A stretch of DNA of 64,000 nt from Pelistega ratti (GTDB lineage: Bacteria; Pseudomonadota; Gammaproteobacteria; Burkholderiales; Burkholderiaceae_B), in assembly GCF_009833965.1 (NCBI RefSeq), contig NZ_CP047165.1, forward strand, positions 496,001-560,000, given 5' to 3'. Each line of letters begins with the position of its first letter. Within the stretch, counting starts at the first letter, position 1. The notes under the pieces were generated by a model. That model was not told the origin of the DNA. It ran no database searches and saw only the letters and a program-made list of their open reading frames with translations. A program made the translations under genes and the position numbers. Of the stretch, positions 47,505 to 56,190 are shown in pieces.

Positions 47505-48623
47505 TTATAATTTTCCTAATAAAATACACAACATTCTACGCAAAGGCTCTGCCGCCCCCCAAAGTAGCTGATCACCAACAGTAAATACCGAATAAATAGG
47601 CATATCACCAAATCCCATTGGTTTGTAGCGACCAACTGCTACTTGTAAAGAACCACTTACGGAAGCAGGCATTAGCCTAGACAGCGTATCTGGTAAATTA
47701 TTAGGAATATATTGAACCCACGGATTATTTTCTGTAATAAGTTCTATCAATCTCTTTTCTGGTATATGATGTGTTAATTTCATGGTAATAGCAGCACTAT
47801 GACAACGAATGACACCTACCCTAACACATAGACCATTAACAGCAATCGTTTTGGCTGATAACCCTAAAATCTTATTCAACTCAACTTCACCTTTCCATTC
47901 TTCTCTACTATTACCATTATGTAAATCCGTATCAATCCAAGGAATAATATTTCCCACTAGAGGTACACCAAATGCCTCTTTAGGAAGATCTTGATGATTA
48001 ATAAGCATATTTGTTTTTTCGATAAGCGGTAAAATAGCAGCGTTATGATTAAGTTCTTTTGGTTGAATCTGATCGGCAACAAATTTATTTTGTGCAAGCA
48101 ATTCCTTAACTTGTTTTGCCCCTGCTCCTGAGGCAGATTGATACGTCATCAGACTCATCCACTCAACGACATTTTCTTTGAGTAATCCTGCTAATCCCAT
48201 CATACTTAACGTGATTGAACAATTACCCCCCACAAAGGTTTTAATCCCCTTTTGTAAAGCATGATCAATAACTGAGCGATTCACAGGATCTAATACAATA
48301 CAAGCCTCCTCATTCATTCTCAAAGCAGATGCCGCATCAATCCAATAACCTTTCCAATTTAATGCCCTTAATCGTGGATAGATAGCTTTTGTATAATCGC
48401 CACCTTGGCAAGTTACAATAATATCCATTTCTGCCAGTTCATGAAGATTATTAGCATCTTTTAATGTGTGAACACTATGATTAATTTCAGGCCCCTGTCC
48501 GCCTATAGTTGAAGTGCTATAAAAACTTGCCTGAATATCGTGGAAATCATTTTCTTGTCGCATTCTATTTAACAAAACAGAACCTACCATACCTCGCCAA
48601 CCCACAAAACCTACTTTCTTCAT
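47505..48623 (-). CDS. asd: Aspartate-semialdehyde dehydrogenase
   Basis: Second step of the aspartate pathway (lysine/DAP, threonine, methionine). NADP-binding GWRGMVGSVL at the N-terminus, catalytic cysteine in GGNCSITLSM, and SASGAGAKQVKELL. 372 residues, the gammaproteobacterial-type long form. The ribosome binding site is AAGGAT. Single gene, not next to other pathway genes. Confidence 0.96.
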   Translation of the reverse strand: MKKVGFVGWRGMVGSVLLNRMRQENDFHDIQASFYSTSTIGGQGPEINHSVHTLKDANNLHELAEMDIIVTCQGGDYTKAIYPRLRALNWKGYWIDAASALRMNEEACIVLDPVNRSVIDHALQKGIKTFVGGNCSITLSMMGLAGLLKENVVEWMSLMTYQSASGAGAKQVKELLAQNKFVADQIQPKELNHNAAILPLIEKTNMLINHQDLPKEAFGVPLVGNIIPWIDTDLHNGNSREEWKGEVELNKILGLSAKTIAVNGLCVRVGVIRCHSAAITMKLTHHIPEKRLIELITENNPWVQYIPNNLPDTLSRLMPASVSGSLQVAVGRYKPMGFGDMPIYSVFTVGDQLLWGAAEPLRRMLCILLGKL

Positions 48624-48739
48624 AATTTATCCTTTAAGAATAAAACTACCCAAAGCCTAATTAGAAAGGATTAACCGTACTATTTTTTTATGACAAATTA
48701 ATGAAATCAATATAATGACAATTTACTCTCTTTATTTTT

Positions 48740-48751
48740 AAAAGGAGGTGA
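48740..48751 (+). other. Perfect Shine-Dalgarno sequence without an obvious gene
   Basis: AAAAGGAGGTGA matches the 3' end of 16S rRNA over ten bases, far better than any real gene here. The only frames behind it are a TTG frame of 17 codons and a GTG frame of 13 codons, both ending within 55 nt. It lies between asd and dadA on the opposite strand. It may be a tiny leader peptide, a regulatory site or chance. Confidence 0.3.
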
Positions 48752-48912
48752 GTTGCAATTTAACTTTGGAACACCAAAAGAGCGGTTAAAAATACTGAGA
48801 AAATGATGTGAAATTTAGAGCTAATCTAATACTGCTCCAAAAATTTAATGGCAAGAAATAGTTAAAACTACGCTTGCCATCTACACAATTAATTATAAAA
48901 CGGGTATTTAAT

Positions 48913-50172
48913 TTATCGTTTGATATAACGTGATATATCAAGCCCTTCTGTACTAATTTCTGGTTTTTCTCCAGCAATTAAATCAGCTAAATAATTTGCT
49001 GCACCGCAACTCATTGTCCAGCCTAATGTACCATGCCCCGAATTAATCCATAAATTAGGGTAACGTGTTCCTCCTACAATCGGTGTACCATCTGGTGTCG
49101 CTGGACGTAACCCTGTCCAGAAAGTAGCTTCTTGAAGATTACCCGAATTAGGAAAGACATGGTTAAAGATTTTATGCATGGTCTTGAGGTATTTATCCTT
49201 TAAACTTAAATCAAAACCATTAACCCCTGCCATACCACCCATACGGATACGTTGGTCAAATCGAGTCAGTGCAACTTTATAGGTTTCATCAAGAACGGTT
49301 GATTGTGGGGCTTTGCTTTCATCGGTAATAGGAACAGTTAATGAAAACCCTTTTAGGGGATAAATAGGTACATCAATACCCACCTGTTTTAGTAAAGCTG
49401 TGCTATAAGAGCCTAGTGCTACTACATAGGCATCTGCTGTGACTAATTCACCATTAACCCAGATACCTTTAATTTCTCCATTTTGATCATCAAATCGTTC
49501 AATATGTTGAGCAAACTGAAAGCGTACACCTAAGGCTTTTGCTAATTCTACTAAACGCTCTGAAAAAATAAAACAGTCCCCTGTTTCATCTAAGGGTAAA
49601 CGTAACGCCCCTACAAATTCATTAATCGTCTCTTTTAGTCCCGGTTCATAACGTAGAATACCCGCTCGGTCTAATACTTCAAATGGTGTTCCCATTTCTT
49701 TTAGCACTTGGATATCTTTTGCTGAATCATCTAGTTGTTGCTGTGTACGGAATAATTGGATTGTCCCTCTCTGACGGTCTTCATAACGAATACCTGTTTC
49801 TTGACGTAATCGATCAAAACAAAGGCGACTATATTCTGATAAACGCACCATTCTTTCTTTATTGATCGCATAGTTTTTCGCTGTACAGTTTCTAAGAAGA
49901 GACCATAGCCAACGATATTGTGCTATGTCTAAGGTAGGTTTCATAATGAGAGGCGCATCTTCTTGGAAAAGCCACTTGATTGCTTTTAACGGTATCCCCG
50001 GTGCTGCCCAAGGCGAAGCGTATCCTGGTGAAATTTGACCTGCATTAGCAAAACTTGTCTCTAATGCAGGTCCATCTTGGCGGTCAAGAACAGTAACTTC
50101 AAAACCTTTTTTCGCTAAATAATAAGCAGTTGTAACGCCTACAATGCCACTACCTAATACATAAATGTGCAC
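48913..50172 (-). CDS. dadA: D-amino acid dehydrogenase small subunit
   Basis: FAD-dependent enzyme that oxidises D-alanine and other D-amino acids to keto acids, passing electrons to the quinone pool. The FAD-binding start [22 protein letters not shown], the [15 protein letters not shown] motif and the C-terminal [18 protein letters not shown] are present. The GTG at 50172 is chosen because an ideal ribosome binding site (AGGAGG) lies six bases upstream; the frame opens ten codons earlier. About 419 residues. The usual partner alanine racemase dadX is not adjacent. Confidence 0.95.
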   Translation of the reverse strand: MHIYVLGSGIVGVTTAYYLAKKGFEVTVLDRQDGPALETSFANAGQISPGYASPWAAPGIPLKAIKWLFQEDAPLIMKPTLDIAQYRWLWSLLRNCTAKNYAINKERMVRLSEYSRLCFDRLRQETGIRYEDRQRGTIQLFRTQQQLDDSAKDIQVLKEMGTPFEVLDRAGILRYEPGLKETINEFVGALRLPLDETGDCFIFSERLVELAKALGVRFQFAQHIERFDDQNGEIKGIWVNGELVTADAYVVALGSYSTALLKQVGIDVPIYPLKGFSLTVPITDESKAPQSTVLDETYKVALTRFDQRIRMGGMAGVNGFDLSLKDKYLKTMHKIFNHVFPNSGNLQEATFWTGLRPATPDGTPIVGGTRYPNLWINSGHGTLGWTMSCGAANYLADLIAGEKPEISTEGLDISRYIKR

Positions 50173-50434
50173 AATATACCTCCTAAAACACACAATATAC
50201 AAGATATACTGTCAGCATATCGCATTTAACAAAAAATAACAAATTTTTATGATTTTTTGGTGCTTTTCTAGTAGATTTACGAGAGTAAATAGCAACACTT
50301 TTTGGCTAATGTTCTTTTTTACTCTCTTCTATACTATTTCTCTTTTAATAACCACTCCTTTTCTTACTAAAACAAACTACTTAGTAAAATCATTTTTAAA
50401 ACATAACAATTCACTTCAGAATAAAATTTTCAGA

Positions 50435-50463
50435 TTGCACCGCTGTCAAAGATAGATTAAAAT
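50435..50463 (+). promoter_or_regulatory. Sigma-70-type promoter
   Basis: TTGCAC (50435-50440) and TAAAAT (50458-50463) are separated by 17 bp, about 40 bp before the start of the exported protein gene at 50504. The rest of the 330-bp space up to dadA shows no gene. Confidence 0.55.
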
Positions 50464-50503
50464 TTCCTATTGTTTTCTCATTGGTATTTCTGAGAGTCCG
50501 TAT

Positions 50504-51037
50504 ATGCAGCTTAGCAATAACTCTAAAAAATTGATTATTGCCATTATGGCAATGACTGGATTAGGTGTATTATTAACCAGCCCAAACCCAACTGAACCTG
50601 CTCACGAATCTATCGCTACTGCCAGTGATCAAAGTATCCATCAAGCCAATGTGCTAGATCCTACTACTATCAAATCCCTTACGAATCTAACACAGCATAT
50701 TACCATTGATACAGCAGGAATGCCTTTACGGTATCGGGGCTATATTCAAGGGGTAGGCTATTCTTCTTACCAATTCTTGGGTGAAAAGGGACAAAAAATC
50801 CTCTTCTCTCTGGAAGCACCGTCTAACATGGAAATGATTCTCTATGGGACAACGATTGTACCTATTAGCAATAATATGGAATACACACTACCTGAGAATG
50901 GCTCATATGATTTACGTATTCTCTATAAACCCTCTATTGAACTTCAACAGACTAAAAAATCATCAGATCCTGAAGCCTACTATATTACCTTTACACTTCA
51001 AGCATCGCCTACTACTCCCCCAGTAGAACAGCCATAA
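50504..51037 (+). CDS. Exported beta-sandwich protein of unknown function
   Basis: 177 residues with an N-terminal hydrophobic segment (LIIAIMAMTGLGVLLT) that is a signal peptide or anchor. The rest reads like a pre-peptidase C-terminal-type beta sandwich: RYRGYIQGVGYSSYQFLGEKGQKILFSLE, then YTLPENGSYDLRIL and a final AYYITFTLQ strand. Related folds occur in periplasmic lysozyme inhibitors and in secreted enzymes, but no catalytic motif is visible. Single gene behind its own promoter. Confidence 0.65.
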   Translation: MQLSNNSKKLIIAIMAMTGLGVLLTSPNPTEPAHESIATASDQSIHQANVLDPTTIKSLTNLTQHITIDTAGMPLRYRGYIQGVGYSSYQFLGEKGQKILFSLEAPSNMEMILYGTTIVPISNNMEYTLPENGSYDLRILYKPSIELQQTKKSSDPEAYYITFTLQASPTTPPVEQP

Positions 51038-51330
51038 GTAACACTTATAAATACACTCGCACAACTTACTGTCTCACTGTCTCTATATACCTAGCCAAGA
51101 CTATTGATAAAAAACTACTTGGTAATAGCACATCTTAGTCTATAGTCAATAAAATCATTATTATTTTATTTATAAACCATCTGTCATCATATAGTGAGAT
51201 AAGCAAAGCCAATGTGTAGCGTGGTATATTTTACCTCATCAACTCAGTTTTTAAAACGTTGCACTTCTATCTTGAATTTAAGATTTAAAATATAACACTT
51301 TTCTTTTAAATATAAGCTATTCATATTTCC
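51038..51330. other. Non-coding stretch upstream of the norB terminator
   Basis: No gene or clear signal was seen in these 290 bp between the exported protein gene and the norB terminator; it is AT-rich throughout. Confidence 0.4.
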
Positions 51331-51333
51331 CCC

Positions 51334-51374
51334 AAAAAACTACCCCCATAGAAATGAATCTATGAGGGTAGTTT
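51334..51374 (-). terminator. Terminator of norB
   Basis: A 16-bp stem (AAACTACCCCCATAGA with TCTATGAGGGTAGTTT, one mismatch) and a 6-nt loop are followed on the minus strand by a run of six T, 47 nt after the norB stop. Confidence 0.85.
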
Positions 51375-51420
51375 AATAGGCTTTCTTTCGAGAAAGGATT
51401 TTATTAACTATTCATTCAGA

Positions 51421-53661
51421 TTATGAACGGCTAAATAAACCTTTAACGACTTGTAGGCTTACACCTAAACCACCTAATAAGAAGCACACGTCAGGTAGTG
51501 TTCTGATCCAACGTAAGTTTTCTAAGAAATCTTGTTGTAGGAACGCTTCACCACGAGCAGACCACATACCAACGCTTACGCTTTCATGGAATTGGAATAA
51601 ACCAATTGGGAATAAGCTAATGCTAATCATACCGAGTAAGCCGATATTTAATGCCCAGAAAGAGAAGCGCATTAATTTTTCGCTAAATACAAGGTTTGGA
51701 CGGATATAGCGTAATACTAAAAGTACGAAACCTAGTGCTAAGAAACCGTACACACCGAATAAAGCTGTATGTGCGTGAACCGCTGTTGTATTTAAACCTT
51801 GTAAGTAGAATAAAGATACTGGCGTATTGATCATGAAACCGAATACACCTGCACCAAGCATATTCCAGAAAGCAACGGCAATGAAGAAGAATAAAGGCCA
51901 ACGAACATTTGCCATCCAAGATGCACGAGTACGTAAGCTCCAGTGTTCATACGCTTCATAACCTAATACCACTAAAGGCACAACCTCTAATGCAGAGAAG
52001 CTAGCACCCACTGCAACGATAGGTGTTGTTGCACCAGTGAAGTATAAGTGGTGGAAAGTACCGGGTACACCACCTAGCATGAATAAACAAGCTGATGCTA
52101 ATGAAGCAGCTGTTGCTGAACGAAGTGATACAAGACCCATTGAGCTGAAGATAAAGGCTAATGCAGCTGTTGCAAATACCTCGAAGAAACCTTCTACCCA
52201 TAGGTGAACCACCCACCAACGCCAGTATTCCATTACGGCAATATTAGAACGTTCACCGTAGAATAAACCACTACCGTAGAACAAACCAATTGCAACAACA
52301 GAAGCGGTAAATAACGCTAGTAAGTTTTTGTCGCCACCTTGTTTGAACGCACCTACTAAGCAACGTGCCATTAGGAATAACCAGAAAGCAATACCTAAGA
52401 ATAACGCAAATTGCCATACACGACCTAAGTCGAGATACTCATAACCTTGGTGACCTAACATAAAGTTATATTCAGCTGGCATTTGACCTGCAATCGCAAG
52501 GTAGTTACCAACGAACGCACCAACAGTAACCACTAATAAGGCAAGGAATAGAACATTAACCCCTAGACGTTGGTATTTAGGATCTTTACCACCGTTTACA
52601 ACAGGCGCTAAGAAAAGACCAGCGGTTAAGAAACCTGCGGCAATCCATAGAATTGCACTTTGTAAGTGCCATGTACGGAGTAAAGAGTAAGGGAACCATT
52701 TTGATAACTCAATACCATAGAAAGTATGACCTTCAACAGTATAGTGAGCTACTGCACCCCCCATAAACATTTGGAAAGCAAATAATGCAACGGTTAAGAA
52801 AGCATATTTACCTAATGCTTTTTGAGAAGGTGTTAATTTAAAGGTTGTAATTGGGTCAACATGAGGTGCTGGAGGATCTTCTTCATCATGTTTTGTTAAG
52901 AAAGCCCAACCCCATACTAATAAACCAATACCAGCAATCAGTACAACGATACTGATGATAGACCACATAATGTTTTCAGTAGATGGAACATTATCGATAA
53001 TTGGTTCATGTGGCCAGTTATTGGTATAAGTTACGTCAGAACCAGGGCGGTTTGCTGAAGCAACCCAAGAACTCCAGAAGAAGAAATTCACTAATTTATC
53101 ACGACGAGCAGGATCCGCTAGGGTATTTGTTTTCATCGCGAAACTTTCACGAGTACTTTCATATTGAGGATCATCACCATAAACACCTTTGTAGTATTCG
53201 GCAATTTCTTTGATCGCTTTAGCACGCGTTTCAGAAATAGTCACAACATCATTTTCATCAATAGTGTTGGTACGATATTCTTTTTTAGCGGCAGCTTCTA
53301 AAATCGCTTTTTGCTCTTCAGTCGCTTGCTCATAAGATACGCCAAAACGCTCTTGAGAAGTGATGTTCATCCAAGCAATAAGCTCTCTATGTAGCCAATC
53401 TGCTGTCCAGTCAGGGGCTTGATAAGCACCATGACCAAAAATAGAACCGTTTTGCATACCGCCTGTACCTTGCCAAGCAGATTGACCTTGATAGATATCT
53501 TCTGATGTCATCAAGACTTCACCTGTTGAGGCAACTTTTACTTGTGCAGGAATAGGTGGTGCATTACGATATACATCGACCCCAAGATAGCCTAGGATCG
53601 TAAAAGTAACGAGTAGGATACCAAATAACCAGTACCACAGCTTTTTATAATTTCCCATCAT
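51421..53661 (-). CDS. norB: Quinol-dependent nitric oxide reductase (qNOR)
   Basis: A single-subunit NO reductase of 746 residues that reduces 2 NO to N2O with electrons from quinol. The N-terminal 220 residues form the periplasmic cytochrome-c-like domain without a heme motif (QSAWQGTGGMQNGSIFGHGAY), which separates qNOR from the cytochrome-dependent form. The rest has about 13 membrane segments of the heme-copper oxidase family, with candidate metal-ligand histidines in RTWHLQSAILWIAAG, HLWVEGFFEVFA, GTFHHLYF and AVHAHTALFGVYGF. It is transcribed divergently from norR under a sigma-54 promoter and functions in NO detoxification or denitrification. Confidence 0.96.
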   Translation of the reverse strand: MMGNYKKLWYWLFGILLVTFTILGYLGVDVYRNAPPIPAQVKVASTGEVLMTSEDIYQGQSAWQGTGGMQNGSIFGHGAYQAPDWTADWLHRELIAWMNITSQERFGVSYEQATEEQKAILEAAAKKEYRTNTIDENDVVTISETRAKAIKEIAEYYKGVYGDDPQYESTRESFAMKTNTLADPARRDKLVNFFFWSSWVASANRPGSDVTYTNNWPHEPIIDNVPSTENIMWSIISIVVLIAGIGLLVWGWAFLTKHDEEDPPAPHVDPITTFKLTPSQKALGKYAFLTVALFAFQMFMGGAVAHYTVEGHTFYGIELSKWFPYSLLRTWHLQSAILWIAAGFLTAGLFLAPVVNGGKDPKYQRLGVNVLFLALLVVTVGAFVGNYLAIAGQMPAEYNFMLGHQGYEYLDLGRVWQFALFLGIAFWLFLMARCLVGAFKQGGDKNLLALFTASVVAIGLFYGSGLFYGERSNIAVMEYWRWWVVHLWVEGFFEVFATAALAFIFSSMGLVSLRSATAASLASACLFMLGGVPGTFHHLYFTGATTPIVAVGASFSALEVVPLVVLGYEAYEHWSLRTRASWMANVRWPLFFFIAVAFWNMLGAGVFGFMINTPVSLFYLQGLNTTAVHAHTALFGVYGFLALGFVLLVLRYIRPNLVFSEKLMRFSFWALNIGLLGMISISLFPIGLFQFHESVSVGMWSARGEAFLQQDFLENLRWIRTLPDVCFLLGGLGVSLQVVKGLFSRS

Positions 53662-53820
53662 TTTTTCCTAAAACATTGAAATGATTTACCAATATACCTA
53701 ATGGTCTATTAGTAGCTTTTGAGCAAGTAGAATAATTCAACATTAATCTGTATCTGCTACAATGAGAGATGACATGGATTAATCTATGGATTACGATACA
53801 TACACTCTCATTTAATTATA

Positions 53821-53838
53821 TAGCAAAAATCGTGCCAA
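53821..53838 (-). promoter_or_regulatory. Sigma-54 promoter of norB
   Basis: On the minus strand TTGGCACG-N4-TTGCTA is a perfect -24/-12 element (consensus TGGCACG-N4-TTGCW). It lies 160 bp before the norB start and needs an enhancer-binding protein, here NorR. Confidence 0.9.
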
Positions 53839-53878
53839 CTTATTTTCTGCTTAGAAAGGATAGAATTTTTGCTCAAAA

Positions 53879-53936
53879 GGTAAAAAATACCTTATACTAC
53901 TAAGGTATTTTTTACCCTAATCAGGTTTTTTTTACC
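53879..53936. promoter_or_regulatory. Three NorR enhancer sites
   Basis: GGT-N7-ACC occurs three times: 53879-53891, 53904-53916 and 53924-53936 (start distances 25 and 20 bp). This is the known NorR half-site pattern, and three sites are typical of norR-regulated promoters. The third abuts the norR start codon, so bound NorR would also repress its own gene. The sites are about 40-100 bp upstream of the -24 element. Confidence 0.85.
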
Positions 53937-55463
53937 ATGAGCCATCATCTCATTATTGAAGACCTCAATAAAGAACTTTCACCCACCCAACGTTTAGCAC
54001 GTTTAGCCACAACCATTAAAACAGAATTTGGCTGTAGTGCGGTGGGATTACTTCGACTTCATCATGACACTCTCTTGATGGAAGCCGCGGCAGGTCTTAG
54101 TCCAGATACCTTGGGCAGACAATTTAAATTAGCAGAACACCCTCGACTACAAACCATTGTCAATGACTCTGCTCCTGTTCATTTTGATCAAAACTCTTCT
54201 CTACCCGATCCTTATGATGGGTTAGTAGATGAATCGCTTGGTGAAAATCTACACGTACATGATTGCCTAGGCTGTAAATTATTTGTTAATGGTCAATTAT
54301 GGGGGATTATCACGCTAGATGCGATGAAAGATACCTTTACCAAAGCAAATAAAGAAAAGTTATTTCAATCTATTCACTTATTTGAAGCCAGTATCCGTAT
54401 GGCACAAATCGAAAAGCAACTTGCAGAACAACAACTGTTCACCCCCATAGATGCACAATCAGAAATCAAAAATAATCGTAAAGTTATTGGGGATAGCCCT
54501 GCTATTTTGCATCTGACAGAAGAGATTCGGCTGATTTCAGACTCTGACTTACCGCTATTAATTACGGGTGAAACAGGGGTGGGAAAAGATGTTTTTGCCC
54601 ACTATGCACATGCTTACTCTAAACGCCATGCACGCCCTCTTATTATTGTGAATTGTGCTGCCCTACCCGATGCTTTAGCGGAAAGTGAATTATTTGGCCA
54701 TGTTAAAGGGGCTTTCTCTGGTGCAACGCATGAAAGGATAGGTCGATTTGAAGCGGCAGATAATGGCACTCTTTTTTTAGATGAGATTGGTGAGCTAAGT
54801 CTCAGTATTCAATCTAAGCTACTACGCGCTATCCAAAACGGAGAAATCCAGCGTTTAGGCTCTGATAAGTTGCATTATGTTAATGTGCGTATTATTGCAG
54901 CAAGCAATCGTGATTTAAAAAAAGAGGTTGAAGAAGGTAATTTTAGAAAAGACCTTTATCATCGCCTCTCTGTTTATCCACTTCACATTCCTCCCCTACG
55001 CGAGCGAGGAAATGATATTTTATTATTAGCAGGTTATTTTTTAGAACTCAATCGTTCGCGATTAGGGTTAAGAGGATTACGACTTAGTCCATCTGCTAGC
55101 CAGGCACTCTTACACTACCATTGGCCGGGTAATGTACGTGAGCTAGAACATATTATTAGTCGTGCCTCATTAAAAGCAAGAGGGGCAAGCCATAGTCGCC
55201 ATGATATTGTGACGATAGAGTCTTATCAATTAGATATTGATAATTTATCGGAGCAACCACACCCTATACAGGATACTCATACCGCTCCTGCTATCCCTAT
55301 TGATACTTCCCTACCCCTAAAAGTATTAATTCAAAATTTTGAGAAAGAAGTAATTCAGCAAACACTTGAACAAACGCATTATCGGTGGACAGAAGCAGGC
55401 AAAAGACTGGGGATTGATACCAGTAATTTACACAAATTAGCAAAGAAATTAGGATTAAAGTAA
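53937..55463 (+). CDS. norR: NO-responsive sigma-54 activator NorR
   Basis: 508 residues in three domains: an N-terminal GAF domain (about 20-160) whose non-heme iron senses NO, a AAA+ domain (about 187-420) with Walker [16 protein letters not shown], Walker [12 protein letters not shown] and the sigma-54 contact loop, and a C-terminal Fis-type HTH ([20 protein letters not shown]). The contact loop reads GAFSGA instead of the usual GAFTGA, a conservative Thr-to-Ser change. It is divergent from its target norB. Confidence 0.95.
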   Translation: MSHHLIIEDLNKELSPTQRLARLATTIKTEFGCSAVGLLRLHHDTLLMEAAAGLSPDTLGRQFKLAEHPRLQTIVNDSAPVHFDQNSSLPDPYDGLVDESLGENLHVHDCLGCKLFVNGQLWGIITLDAMKDTFTKANKEKLFQSIHLFEASIRMAQIEKQLAEQQLFTPIDAQSEIKNNRKVIGDSPAILHLTEEIRLISDSDLPLLITGETGVGKDVFAHYAHAYSKRHARPLIIVNCAALPDALAESELFGHVKGAFSGATHERIGRFEAADNGTLFLDEIGELSLSIQSKLLRAIQNGEIQRLGSDKLHYVNVRIIAASNRDLKKEVEEGNFRKDLYHRLSVYPLHIPPLRERGNDILLLAGYFLELNRSRLGLRGLRLSPSASQALLHYHWPGNVRELEHIISRASLKARGASHSRHDIVTIESYQLDIDNLSEQPHPIQDTHTAPAIPIDTSLPLKVLIQNFEKEVIQQTLEQTHYRWTEAGKRLGIDTSNLHKLAKKLGLK

Positions 55464-55480
55464 TAACACGAGAGGATACT

Positions 55481-56065
55481 ATGCCATATAGAAAATATAG
55501 TGAATTAGCGGAATCGGTTGAGATGATGTCTATGGCGGTCACATCTGGTCGATTTATGAATAAACTTGATGATGGCACATACTATAACCTACAGGATAGT
55601 TATGAGACATTTCCAGTTAAAAAATTTGAAAATGCCAAAAAATCCTACGCTCAAGGAATAGAAGAAGATGAAGAATTATTATTTCTTTTTGATATTACCT
55701 TATTTGGTAGTGCAACAGACGGCATGATAATCACCAACAAAAAGATATACTTTAAAGATTTTCTTGAAGATCCTGAATGTATTGATTATGTAGAAATAGA
55801 TAAAATTATTGATCGAAAAATATCTGATGAAGAATGTGAAATGACCCTTTGTCATAAGGGAAAAGCGACTAAGATTAAAATTCCTCGATTTCAGTTCTTT
55901 GATCATCATTTTATCCAGTTTATCGCTGGGTACGCTGAGATTCTTCAACAAAATAACCATTTATTAGCACAGGGAAAAGCAGCACTAAAAGATGGGGTTG
56001 ATAATATCACTGATATTATTTTTGATGCCTTTTGGAATGGCAAAAAAGTCGAAAAAATCCGATAA
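55481..56065 (+). CDS. PH-like domain protein of unknown function
   Basis: A 194-residue cytoplasmic protein without signal or membrane segments. The middle (about 65-150) resembles bacterial PH-like/YokE-type modules: LLFLFDITLFGSATDGMIITNKKIYFKDFLEDPECIDYVEIDKI followed by a beta strand with a KGKATKIKIP turn. It starts 18 nt after norR with a good ribosome binding site (GAGAGG), so it may be read from the norR transcript, but a link to NO response is not evident. Confidence 0.65.
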   Translation: MPYRKYSELAESVEMMSMAVTSGRFMNKLDDGTYYNLQDSYETFPVKKFENAKKSYAQGIEEDEELLFLFDITLFGSATDGMIITNKKIYFKDFLEDPECIDYVEIDKIIDRKISDEECEMTLCHKGKATKIKIPRFQFFDHHFIQFIAGYAEILQQNNHLLAQGKAALKDGVDNITDIIFDAFWNGKKVEKIR

Positions 56066-56190
56066 AACTCAATACTCACTTATGCTTATAAAAAGGATAG
56101 GTGGTCAGCATATGCCAACCACCTATCACATGGGAACTATCCTCCCTCGTAGAGAGAGGATATTACCTACTTACAAACAGGATTTATTCA

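Noticed and set aside
48740..48751. The strong Shine-Dalgarno as part of an anti-sense 16S rRNA 3' end
   Set aside because: No rRNA-like sequence surrounds it on either strand.
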